From positions 62,001 through 126,000 of the forward strand of contig OZ025741.1 of NCBI GenBank assembly GCA_964019335.1: a stretch of DNA of 64,000 nt, written 5' to 3'. Below are positions 50,838 to 61,632 of this stretch, piece by piece (within the stretch, counting starts at the first letter, position 1; every line of letters begins with the position of its first letter). The stretch is from Diplonema japonicum (Eukaryota; Euglenozoa; Diplonemea; Diplonemida; Diplonemidae). The translations under genes were made by a program, and so were the position numbers. The notes under the pieces are model-generated. The model saw nothing but the letters and a program-made list of their open reading frames with translations. It was not told the origin of the DNA and made no database searches.

Positions 50838-51652
50838 GTGTGTCTGGATTCTTTTTTTTTACCTCACCTTGCCTAACCTTGTGGGGTTTTTTTTTTCTTT
50901 TTTTTTTTCCAAAAGAACGTGCAAAATATTTAAAAATGTTTAAAAAAAAAAAAGAAAAATCGCGAACTGGCAGCAGGTCCTCCTTTTGAAGAACCTGCGC
51001 TCTCATCGAAAGGGGATATGTTATTAAAAAAAACAAAAAAAAAAAACATATAATTCTGCCATTAATTCTTTTTTTTTTCCCTTCCCTCATTTCTTTTTTT
51101 TCTTTGGAACAATAGAACAATAAAAAAATTAAAAAAAAAGGTCAAATGAAAATAGGGTGCCGAATGCCCTTAGTTTATTTTTTTTCCCTCGGCCCGCTGA
51201 CCTTTTTTTTTTAAATACAAGCCAGTTGCGCCGCAAGCTTTCAGGGTAGGGATTTATAGGAGGGGGGTACAAACAAGACGAAAAAAAGAAAGAAATCATG
51301 CATTTTCATTTCTCTTTTTTTTCTTGTCCCCACCCCTTTTCCCCCCCGCTTCAAGAAGTGAATGCGGGGCCTCACCTTCATTTATCTCCCCCCCGTCCAG
51401 TCATCATAATTTTGGAAAAGAAAATTCTAATCAAAAAATAAAAAAAATACAAGAGTTCTTTTTTTTATTTTCTCGAAAAATAAAAAAAAAGAGAGGGAAA
51501 AATAAAAAAGAGTGGGGGCGGGGGGGGGGAGTGCCTGTAAACAAGGTTTCACCGGCTTTTTTTTTTTTTTTTTTTTTTTTTTTTTGTATTTATGAAAATT
51601 GAAAGAAGAAAAAAATCACGCGCGAAAAAAAAAAAAAAAAAAAAAACGAAGC
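50838..51652. other. Intergenic, low-complexity
   Basis: Homopolymer-rich spacer, with an A run at 51626-51645 immediately after the isopropylmalate synthase stop (T run on the coding strand) and T runs at 51558-51584. No gene or RNA is recognised. Confidence 0.5.
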
Positions 51653-53406
51653 CTACGGGGTGACCTCAGGGATGTTCATCTCACGTGGGGTGTTGGAAAG
51701 CATCTTGTTGATAGCAGAGATGTAGGCCTTCCCGGTGGCCTTCAAGATATCAACGTCCAGACCCCTCCCCATGAACCTCGTTTCGTTAGCGTCCTTAACA
51801 CGCACGATGACCTCACCCATGGAGTCAGAATCCTCACCGTGAACAGCTTTCACCTCGAAGTTCGTCAGAATACAGGAAGCGTTGGTAATACGGTTCAGCG
51901 CGCACACGATGGCGTCCACTGGCCCGTTACCAATGGCGGCATCGATGGTGCAGTTGCCTGTTTCCTTGTTGCAGACTTCGACGGTAGCGGTGTTGATGTT
52001 TCCAGCACTGAGCTGCAGGGACTCAAGGGTCCAGACCTCTTCCTCCTTCACCCTGGAGCTGTCCTCCTGGACCAGAGCGTGAAGGTCGTTCTCGGTGACA
52101 ACCTTCTTAACATCCGCAAGGGCTTTGAACTTCACGAACAGATCTGCCTTCGTCTCCTCCATGAAGTCGCTGTAGCCGAGCTCCTCCAGACGCGAGAAGA
52201 ACGCGTTCCTGCCGCTGTGCTTCCCCATCACCAGGGACGTGCTGCTCACCCCGACCCGGGCAGGGGTCATGATCTCATACGTCTCCCTGTTCTTCAGCAT
52301 CCCGTCCTGGTGGATGCCAGATTCGTGCGCGAAGGCGTTAGCACCCACCACTGCTTTGTTTGCCTGGATATTTTTTTTATGATTTTCTTTTTTTTAAAAA
52401 AAAAAAAAAAAAACTATAACACCTGAACCTGCATCCCGGTGAAAGCGGACACCATCTGTGACGATCTGAAAATCTGTTCCGTGTTGATGTTCGTTGTGAT
52501 GCCGAGGTTCTTGTGCGTGTCCGTGATCATCACGATCTGTATGGGGGAGAGGGGAGGGTGGGGGGGTTTATAAAAAAAAAAAAAAAAAAACCACACCTCT
52601 TCGAGGGACGTGTTGCCGGCCCTTTCACCGATCCCGTTGATTGTGACCTCCACCTGCCTGCACCCGTTCACAACCCCTGCAAGCGTGTTGGCAGTGGCCA
52701 TGCCAAGGTCGTTGTGGCAGTGCGTCGAGAAAATAGCTCTATCGGCACCCTTTGTGTTCTCGACAAGGTACTTGATAAGGCTACCGTACATCTGCGGGGT
52801 GTTGTAACCGACAGTGTCGGGGATGTTGAGGGTGGTGGCGCCCGCTTCGATAACCGCTGCGAGGACCTTGCAGAGAAACTCCGGGTCGGACCTGCCCGCA
52901 TCTTCAGGGGAGAACTCCACATCTTCGGTGAGGGAGGCGGCAAAGGAAACAGCAGCAACCGCCCGTTTAATGCACTCCTCCCTGTCGATTTGAAGCTTGT
53001 GTTGAAGATGAATGTCAGATGTTGCAAGGAAAGTGTGGATGCGGTGCTTGGGAGCATGCTTCACGGCGTCGTGACATCTTTTAATGTCCTTCTGTGTTGC
53101 TCGGGACAGGCCGCAGATTGTCATTGTGCTGCCGTCGAGCCTTCCTTCTGTTAGGGAGCCCACGTCCTCGGCGATTCTTGAAACCGCTTCAAAATCGCCG
53201 TCTGAGGCGATGGGGAAGCCTGCCTCGCATACATCGACGCCCAGCCTGCTCAGCTGCTTGGCGATCACCAGCTTTTCTTGCGTGTTCAAGGTGCATCCTG
53301 GAGACTGTTCGCCGTCTCTCAGCGTTGTGTCGAAGACGACGAGCTTGGTCGCGTCGCTGCTTGCCCACCTGCGCAGACCCTTCATTCCTGTTCTTGCCGT
53401 CTTCAT
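51653..53406 (-). CDS. 2-isopropylmalate synthase (542 aa)
   Basis: First committed step of leucine synthesis: 2-oxoisovalerate plus acetyl-CoA to 2-isopropylmalate. Exons 53406-52597, 52536-52429 and 52363-51653; introns 60 nt (52537-52596, GTGTGG to ATACAG, in frame and stop-free) and 65 nt (52364-52428). The start at 53406 gives a short Ser/Arg-rich leader ([17 protein letters not shown]), compatible with a mitochondrial or plastid-like presequence. Motifs: [15 protein letters not shown] (acetyl-CoA/metal site), [26 protein letters not shown], and HESGIHQDG from the third exon. The C-terminal LeuA dimer domain ([14 protein letters not shown] to [12 protein letters not shown]) is present, which separates it from homocitrate synthase, the lysine-pathway paralogue. 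Feedback inhibition by leucine through that domain is expected from the family. Confidence 0.94.
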
Positions 53407-53960
53407 TTCTTTTTTTTTTTTGTTTTGTTGTTGTTTTAGGGGGGGAAAAAAAAAAAACCTTGTGGGGAAAAATAAAAAACTCGATTTTTTTTTCCCCCCC
53501 CCGTTGAAAAAAAACGAAAGTACGTGAATATACGAGTGGGGGAAGGGCGGTACGGGGGGAGGTGTGATGGGGGAATTGAAAATAACTGAGGAAAAAAAAA
53601 AAATAGGGGGAAAATAAAATTCCATGTTTTTTTTTTTTAATCGAAGAAAAATTGTGTTCCCCTCCCTTTCTTCTTTTATTTCTTCTTTGCAGTACTTTCT
53701 GCAGTAGGGATAGAGTTGTAGTGTGGAGAAAGAAGAAAAGAAATGGAGCGCTGCTATTTGATTTCTCTCCTTTTTTTTTTTTTTTATTCACAGCAAGATA
53801 ATGAATTCGGAGTTCGAGAGTAATAACTTTAAAAAAATAATAATAATAAGAGAAAAAAAAAATATTTCGCATAAATGCGGAACAAGGTGGGTTCAGTCAC
53901 TCCTCCCATTTTTTTTTTCCCCCTTTTACCCCTCAACTTCATTCAATACCCTGATATGAA

Positions 53961-54002
<42 letters not shown>

Positions 54003-54044
54003 AATTTCGGTGTGCGGGTGGGTGCTCACCGTTCAGGGAGAAAT
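53407..54044. other. Intergenic with long A tract
   Basis: Poly-purine leader of the synthase gene, T/A runs, and an A run of about 37 (53961-53997) just beyond the retrotransposon 3' end. Only the short stretch 54000-54044 is of normal complexity; it is probably the retrotransposon 3' UTR. Confidence 0.5.
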
Positions 54045-55246
54045 TCACACTAATCGGTCACCGTTCTGCGGTTGCTGTCTGGTGCCTGCGGTGGCTGTTT
54101 GTCGCGATGAGATGGACGGCATCTGGGCGAGAAACATTGCTTGGAGTCGTGCTAGGTAGGGGGCGGTTTGGCTCGAGGAGAAGAGTGGTCTCCTGTCGTA
54201 GCCGTGTGTCGTCGGGCCCCCAAGATGTCGAAGGGTGTGTACCCTTGTCTTTGCGTTGGCGGGGAAAGCATTCTTCCCACTCTTTGCTGTGCATTTCTGA
54301 ATACGTCCTAAGATGTATCGCATCCTTCCAGCCTTCTCTGTGAGCCAGTCCTGGTCGTCGAGGGGTCCAGCCAAGGACTGCCGGGTGGCCTGCTCATAGT
54401 CTACTGCGAGCTCCATCGTCGTGACGGACGTCAACTTCCTACCTGCGTACCATCTTAGGCTTTTCAGCCACCTGAGGACGCTCTTCATGTAGAACATTAG
54501 GACCTTTCCCGACGCTCCGTTCGATTTCAACAGCTCCACTGTGGGCACAGTGTGCTGCTTCCCCGTTGTGATCTCATCCCACGGGTTGGTGGTGAGGATT
54601 CTGGTGCTCCGTTCAGCCGCTCTGGCGTCTCGTCTTGACACGACATCCAACAGGTATCGTTGCACGACTGCCGCCTGTTGCTTCGCAGCCCCCGTTGCGC
54701 CCCTTGGAATGATCCCGTGGAGGGCGGTCACTGCAGGTAGGTCACTTCGTGTCATCCCGCCATATCTTTCGTTTGTCAGGGCAGCTCTCGCTGGTGCACA
54801 TTCCCATAGGGCGTGCTCCGTGACTTCTGTCGTCGTCTGGCATCGATGGTCGCAGACGTCGCACGCAAGAGACGAGCTTTCCACACCCTCACGTTCATCC
54901 AATTGCTTCCCCCACACTCGAGGGTGTACCGTGAACACTGCACCGCTGATGATCCGCCGCAGTCTGTACGATATCAGCGGTCTCCGTGACTGGAGCTTCC
55001 TCCACCGGGCGTTCGTGGACGGACATGCACCCGCTTCCATTCCAGCAAAAGACGACCTGCCGTGGATCAATTCCTTTGCAACAGCCGGTCTGATCGCCTG
55101 TCTTACTTCATGGCGTCTCGCACTGGGCACCAGAGCGCGCAAACCTTCAATGAAGGACCACCCCTTGTTCAGGAAGGGTAGCCACCTCTTCAGCAAGACC
55201 CCTAGCGGCCCCCTCTCCTCGTCGTCCTCTCGCTCCCGGTACAGTG
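54045..55246 (-). mobile_element. 5'-truncated non-LTR retrotransposon tail, copy 1
   Basis: About 395 codons stay open. ISYRLRRIISGAV followed by CDVCDHRC and TEHALWECAPA is the Cys/His finger that closes many LINE ORF2 proteins, and LHGIIPRG lies after it. No reverse transcriptase catalytic motif is in the window, so the copy is truncated at its 5' end, near a T run at 55247-55270 on the coding strand. Paralogous to the copy at 55.5-56.5 kb: both share GMEAGA, RRxIxG, a CxxC...H...C finger and LHxIxPRG. No poly(A) tail is seen on the coding strand; instead a T run follows. Confidence 0.7.
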
Positions 55247-55270
55247 TGAAAAAAAAAAAAAAAAAAAAAA

Positions 55271-55310
55271 GAGACATTTAAGGGTACCTGCGGTATGTGA
55301 CAGGACGCCT
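55271..55310. repeat. 40-bp repeat, copy 2 (upstream of retroelement tail)
   Basis: GAGACATTTAAGGGTACC then TGCGGTATGTGACAGGACGCC. It directly follows the A run at 55247-55270 (plus strand). It matches 48214-48253. Confidence 0.7.
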
Positions 55311-55469
55311 GAAAAAAAAATAACCCCCCCCCCATCCACACCAGATTGAGCATAACGTTGTGAATAAAATAAAATAAAATAAAAAATTGAGAATCGAGTA
55401 AATAACAAAAAAAACTCAAAGTACAGGACAAGCCCCCCGCTAGAGGGCCGCCCTATGGGAGGGGGGGGT

Positions 55470-56550
55470 CTATCTGTTAATACTCCCCTTCTGGAGCATT
55501 GCTTTCATTCCGATTGAGGCCGTGAGCGTCTTGCGGAGTCGTGTGATGCGGTCCCGCTTGTAGTCGGCTTTCAATTCCATTAGCTTGTCGTGCGTGGAGC
55601 GGGTGGCGAAAATAGGCCTCCTGGAGAAACCAATAGCTGCCTTTCCTCCAATGGCGATGAGGGACTTCACTCTTTTTCTCTCGTCCGCTGGGAAGGGGCG
55701 TCGCTTCTTCCGTGCCCTGCATGCTGTGTTTATCTTTACGATGAGAGCTTTGATTCTGCGCGCCCTATCTTCCAGCAGGCCTCCCAAAGACTTTCCGGTC
55801 GTCCATTCGAAGTCAATGGCCAGTTCCACCGCCGACACCTCCGAGGTGGTGTCCTTCTCCACCCAGCGCAGTTGTGACAACCATTGTAGCAGCGGGTTTC
55901 AGGTACTGGGACAGGACCCCGCTCACTCCTTCGAGCTCGCCAGCTATCGGAACCTACCACATTTCGAATCCACGGTAGCGGCTGTGTGTTGACATCCTCC
56001 TTCTGCATGAGCTCTACGTCTCGTTTCTCAACCACCACGGCTAAGTATCGTTGCAGCTTCTCTAGGTACGCAAAGTCATGTCCTCTCGGCAGAATCGCGT
56101 GCAATTCCAGACATAGGGGCCATCCTGTCCTGTTGCGCAGTGGTTCCAAGCCGTCCTGTGCTAGCTCTTCCTGTGTGCAGGCGCACTCGTAGAGTTGGTG
56201 GCGGAGTAGGGTTACCGTGTCCGGGTACGGTGATTCACACAGGTCGCACCTGAACCCTTGTGTGCGTGATACTGTCGTTGTTGGGACTTGGCTTACGCTC
56301 TCTTCGACTTCTTCGGTGCCGTCACCTTCTGGTGCCAGGGGGACGCTTCTTTGATTCGTTCCTGCATGCGGGCTAAGGTAGGGGACCCCTCCGGTGATAA
56401 CCCGTCTCAGGCAGTAGGACATGAGCGGGTCTTTGGCTGTTTTCCATAGTTGGTTGGTTTTGGGATCCGCTCCCGCCTCCATCCCTCTCACTGTGTTCCT
56501 CTCGTTCGCCAGCGACCTGCTCCGGGCTTTCCTCACCGCGTCCCCAAAAA
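55470..56550 (-). pseudogene. 5'-truncated, frameshifted non-LTR retrotransposon tail, copy 2
   Basis: The frame begins around RKARSRSLANERN and contains GMEAGADPKTNQLW, MSYCLRRVITGGV, a finger FRCDLCESPYPD then HQLYECACT, and CLELHAILPRG. Similarity to copy 1 then continues in another frame near 55960 (GELEGVSGVLSQY) and a third near 55895 (LLQWLSQLRWVEKD to 55470). At least two frameshifts therefore break the gene. The finger and the order of motifs support a LINE-type ORF2 C-terminus. The two tails sit head-to-tail in the same orientation. Confidence 0.7.
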
Positions 56551-56684
56551 AAGAAAATACCCGTTTGCCTGGGGGGGAAGAAACAAAAAAAAAGGAGATG
56601 AGATAAAAGAGCCCCCCCCCCCCCCCCCTTCTTATTTTGGAAGGTCCCCTTGTCCCCTTGTCCAAAACACACTCGTCACACTAT

Positions 56685-57363
56685 CTAATCAAGGTCATCA
56701 AGGTTAGTCTGTTGGGGGAGGGGCTTTCTGTCGTGCGCCTCCTTAGGACTTTCATCAGTCTCGTCCTTAATATCAATATGCACATCCGACGGGGACTTCC
56801 CCTCATCCTCCGTTTTCGAGGGCCCATCATGCTCCGACTTCCTAATAGGTACGGACTCTGATGAATCGTCATCCATAGGGGGTCCCGCAAGAATGAAACA
56901 AGTACCCTAAAATTTTTATTTTATTTTTTATTTATTTTTTTTTTTTTTCCCCCATACAATGCAGCATGACAGCCCGATCAAGATCCAAAACGGAATAAAA
57001 CACACAGCCAGCGATATATCCGCCCCGTCCGCCTTTGCGATCACCATCAAGAACGGGGAGATGGAGAAGCCCAACAACACCATTGAAACAAGCGTATTAC
57101 AGGGCTGTCCTTCTTTGCAATCCTGGATCCCCGAGAAGATGATACTCACGAGGAGAATGCCCGCGGCAATAAGATACGGGATGGCAACGTGCCACCAGCT
57201 CTTTGTCATATCCCCGTCCAATTTCATAACCATCAACATGATGAACAGAGGGAACCTGATGAGGGTCGTAACACCATGAACCACATGCTGAATGTACCCT
57301 ACCCGAGAAGCCTCTGTGCCGGTCTGCGTGCATCGATAAACGTAATTGCTTTTTGTGAGCACG

Positions 57364-57394
<31 letters not shown>

Positions 57395-58081
57395 CTTTTT
57401 TTTTTTCCCTTAAACATACTAAATTCCGTTTATTGTGTCGAAAACGATGAACAAGTACACCGGGATGAACACGTTCTTCCACTCCCAGTGATAGTGCTCG
57501 TCCAATCGGAGGGAGAGCAAGATCGACCACACCACGAAACACGAGATTCTGATGAACTGCATCCCCGCCGCGATACGGGTCCTTAACTTACTCACACGCG
57601 GTTCGTCAGGTTCATCCTCCTGCTCAGGATACAAACAAATACGAATTACAACTATGCTTTGAAAGCACATGACGAAACCCTCCATGATCCACACTGGGGT
57701 GAACGTAGTCCCCCACGACCACGAAACCTTATCGTCTACCCTCAGTGTCAAGAATATCAAACACAAAATGAGTGGGACCAATATGCTGGCGAAGACGCAC
57801 AGGATGATTGCTGGATCGAGAGTTACAAGCTGTTCTGCACCGCCCTGCGCTGCCAGCTTCAAACCATTTTCACCGTATCTATCATACAGGCTCCTCTTGG
57901 CGTCATCAGATAGAACCTCGTAGGCAGCTTGAATTTCTTGAAACTTGGCCTCGCTCACGTCCGGTCCACGTCTGTCTGGGTGGTACTTCACTGCCCCCTT
58001 GTGATACGCCTTTTTCAGCTCCTCTTTCGTGGCGGTCTTTTCGACGCCGAGCGTCGCGTACAGCCTTGTGTTGGCTGGCAT
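56685..58081 (-). CDS. DnaJ domain fused to TMEM185-like membrane protein (429 aa)
   Basis: Exons 58081-57420, 57363-56958 and 56906-56685. Introns are 56 nt (57364-57419, GTATGT to poly(A) then AG) and 51 nt (56907-56957, GTATGG to TTTTAG). The frame closes over 430 codons. The N-terminus is a J domain: [30 protein letters not shown] (HPD at the Hsp70-contact loop) and [17 protein letters not shown]. It is followed by a multi-span membrane part with the repeated LR[LV]D..W.W...F.P signature of TMEM185/FAM11: [40 protein letters not shown] and [18 protein letters not shown]. The last exon adds an acidic cytosolic tail ending TNLDDLD. The J domain faces the compartment of the N-terminus, probably cytosol or ER, recruiting Hsp70 to the membrane; the location is inferred. 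Confidence 0.85.
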
Positions 58082-58427
58082 TTTGTCTCTTTTTTTTTTT
58101 TTTTGCTTGAAAAAAAAATTGTTATTGCAGGGAGGGAGAAAAAAAAACAAAGAGAAAACAAAAAGAATGGTAAAAGAAATATTCTAGGGGGGGGTTTTAT
58201 ATTGTTATGTAGATCTACTTATCCATGGGGGGCGGGGGGGGAGAAGAAAAAAATGGTGGTATTTCTTTCTTTTTTTTTGGCAATAAAAAGAAAAAACAGT
58301 GCCTTTTTTTTTCCTGTACAAAAGAAAAGGGGCAGGGGGAGATGAGAAAAATAATGTTTCGGTAATCTATCGGGGGGGGTTTTTTTTTAAAGATCGAAAA
58401 CTCCATCAGCTCACACAAATCAGCCCA
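58082..58427. other. Intergenic, short, low-complexity
   Basis: Purine-rich leader of the DnaJ gene and G/T runs behind the LRR gene. No gene. Confidence 0.5.
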
Positions 58428-61400
58428 TCAACGGTGTGGGAGTGGGGCCTGTGTGGAAATTCCTTCCCTCCCAATATCCATACCCCTTGGCCTTGACGCC
58501 GTAGATGAAGCGGATGCTTCTCTAAGCCCTCTGGTGCCTGTCAAGGGGCGCCTGCTATCTTGCAGGACAGGAACGCTCAGGGTTGGTGCCTTTTTGTTTT
58601 GTTTTCTTTTTTTCTCGCTTTCAATGCAAACCTCATGTGAAACAGGCCGTGGAGACCTAGAAGGCTTTCTCGCTGCACTGCTACGCTGTGGGCTGACCAT
58701 CTGCTTTGACTGCCCATGCTTCTGTGGTGAAAGTGTGAAGTTGTTCTATTCAGCTGATACCTTGGTGCTCATCATACGCGGCATCCCGCCGAGCTCCCCA
58801 GGTGTGTTCGACGCCGCCCGCCCGGGTGCCGGTGACGGATTCCTACTGCTCGGTGCAGCAGGTGAAACCTCCCGCTGCGTCCCCCGCACCACCTGATGCC
58901 ACACCGACGGACCGTTCCCCTTCTGCGGGGAGCTCGACACCGTGTCGTCCTGTGCCTTCGCTGCGGGCATTGGTTTCGGGGACCTTCCCCTCCTCACGGG
59001 CTCCACCAGCTTCTCAGTTGGCTTGCTTGCCTTACCCCATGCGGACAGCGGCACGTTATCCGCAACACCCTTCGGGCTGACTTTCTTCATGTACGCCTTG
59101 AGGGGCGAGTGGTCCGACGGCTCAGGGCACACAGGAGACTTCTTCGTGGAACCGAAAGCTGCCCTTGTGTGTGAATTCGCAGAGGTCGCCACCGCCAAGG
59201 GTGGGTTCTGCATGTGCGGCAAGTCAATCGCTGCAGGGACGGCGGCCACAGGAGGAGGAAACACAGGATGAGACCTCGCTGCCGTCGACGAGGGGGCCAC
59301 GCCCACTGGGACAGGTCGGGAGGCGTAGGAGGCGGGCACAGGGGCCGATAAGGGAGCTACCGGAGCAGCAATGCCCGTTGCAACCTCCCTTCGGATAACT
59401 GTTATAGGTCCAGCAACTGATGAAGGCTTGGGTGCCGGTGGTGACAAATACAACCTTTCCTTGACTGGTGACCGCTCCCTTATGGGGGATTGCTTCCGTG
59501 ACTGGGCCTGCAAGATTGGTCGCTCCCGCAAGGGGGATCGCGACCTTGAACAAGACCTCCCCGAGCGTGAAGGGCACCTGTGCGCCCCAGGCATGCCGTA
59601 CGACCCTACAGACCCGCCAGATGACGAGCCTGCCCTGTTGCTCCGCTTTCGGTCGCTGTACATGTCGGTGTGGACATCATTCGCTTGTACCGTGTGTGTG
59701 TGTGTGTGCTCCCGTGCGACTACCGTCTCGTACATTGACTTCTCGGCCCGCCTGCCCCTCTCCATGGCCTCCTGCTGCAGTATCGTCAGCGACCTCGATC
59801 GCGAGGTGTCAGGCAGATAGCCCTCCACGCTGTTGTTCCCGGATACCGCAACCGACCCGCTAGTGACCTTTGAGTCCGAAAACTCACGCCGCTGATTCCT
59901 CAGCTTCGTGATCGACGTAGGGGAAGGGTACGGCGAGGGCTCGGGATTGCGCTCTACGTAGACCGCGTGCTGGGGGATGGTGGCATTGCTGATGTCCAGG
60001 TCGTGCAGGCGGTGTTCAGGTTCCGATTTGACATCAGCTGTCGTTGTGTCTACTGTCTCCAAGTTGCGGAGGCGTTCCTCAAGATTGGTGAGCTGCATCT
60101 GGTGCGAGCTGCGTTCATGCTCAAGCCTCATCTCCAACTGCCGCACTTGGTTGACCAGCTGCACCTTTACCAGATCATCGTTTGAAGAGGGCGCTGCCTT
60201 CCCAGCGAAGGACTCGATTGGCGGATGCGACAGCCTCGGGATGACAGGTGATGGTGACGACTGCTGGCGGGACTCTGGCAGCGGTGAGGCAGACACTTGC
60301 GTGGAGCCTTCCGACGCAATGAGCTTCACCTCCGCTTCCTTGTCACCGATGAAGAACGCAGGGCCTGTCGAGGGCCCACCGTCCACCTTGTCCCCTTCCT
60401 TTCCAACGTAGCACAGCGTCCACCTGTCTGTCGTCTCGTACCGCCTGCGTGCCGACCATGCTCTGTCCCATTCCGAGGACTGGGCTGCTACCTCTTCTTC
60501 GCTGCTGCAGATCACGCCGTCCAACAGCAAGCAGCTGAAGTTGCCATTCGACCTGACAAGTTCGCAGACAGGGGCTACCCTGTGCAATTTGCACCCGTGG
60601 ATGTCAAGAGTGCGTAGCTGCGGTGTGCTGCGTGCGGCAGACACAACAGCCTCGACGCAAGAAGCGGGTGGGTTGTTGAAGCCAAGGAACACCTCGCGCA
60701 GGTGCGACCTCGGCAGTGCCCTGGCAAGACACGTGAAGGACTTCTCTCCAAGAAGGTTCGACCTCACGTTCAGTCGTTCGAGAGATGAATTGGCGACTGC
60801 GATGGCGTCCATCAGGACCGCACCCTCCGCGTCAGTGACCCTGTTGTTGGAGATGTCAAGAGTAGCGAGGAAGGGGTTGAAACGAAGGAGCTTCGCAAAG
60901 GCCAAGGTCCCCTTCCCTGCGAGGTCATTGTAGCCGAGGTGGAGGTGTTGCATGGACTTCGAATTCTGTAGCGCGTCGCAGAGGTGCCCCGCAGCAGAAG
61001 AGTCAATCACATTACCGTGCAGAACCAGCTCGTTAATGTTGGAGCTGGTGCCAAGGACCTGGGCGAGGGCTTTGACACCCACACCACCAATTCGGTTGTG
61101 GGAGAGGTCAAGGGATGTAAGAGTAGTGTTCACAGACAAGGAGTGTGCGAGTGTGATGACGCCCCCGTCCCTAAACTTGTTGGCGCCGAGCCGCAACGTG
61201 TGCAGGCTTGTATTCTTCTTCAGCATGTTCGCAATGCTTAGGATACCGTCTTGCTCGATCTCATTCCCTTCTATGTTCAAGATGTCCAGCACGTCGTGCT
61301 GCCGCAGCATCCCCGCAATGCACTTCACATCCACGTCCCTCAACGGCGACGCTCTATCCGTTAAGGAGCAGCTCCTGCTAGGCGTTGTGATCGCTGCTAG

Positions 61401-61487
61401 CACCTCTAAACAACACTCCACACCAAGCTCCCTGCACAGCTTCACATACGCCTCCACCGCATCGCCGTTGGGGGTATCCCCGTCCAT
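58428..61487 (-). CDS. Leucine-rich-repeat (RNI-type) protein with coiled coil and disordered tail (about 992-1006 aa)
   Basis: Start MDGDTPNGDAVEAYVKLC at 61487; CACCGCAG lies a few nt upstream. Residues about 60-320 hold around nine ribonuclease-inhibitor-type LRRs, for example LTSLDLSHNRIGGVGVKAL, LATLDISNNRVTDAEGAVL and LRTLDIHGCKLHRVA. Residues about 440-500 are a coiled coil (VNQVRQLEMRLEHERSSHQM). The rest is Ser/Pro-rich and disordered with SRSRSPLRERP-type repeats. A 39-nt intron (58722-58760, GTATCAG to CACAG) joins 58721-58428 in frame, extending the protein past the STK end of exon 1. A second in-frame, stop-free 42-nt intron is likely at 58590-58631 (GTTTGC to AAAAAG). The layout resembles axonemal or cytoskeletal scaffold proteins; next to CCDC40, a ciliary role is plausible but unproven. 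Confidence 0.82.
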
Positions 61488-61632
61488 CTCCCTGCGGTGG
61501 TGTTATGTCGTTTTTTCTTTTTGCCTTGCTTCAAGCTGTATTCACTTTTCTTTTGTTTTTGCTTCTATTAAACTACTTGTCGTTGTTTCTTCCTTCGTAT
61601 TCCCCCCGTCGGCTTTTCTTTTTTTTTCTTTT

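Noticed and set aside
51653-53406. Homocitrate synthase (lysine pathway) for the DTTLRDGEQ enzyme
   Set aside because: The LeuA dimer/regulatory domain is present, which homocitrate synthases lack.
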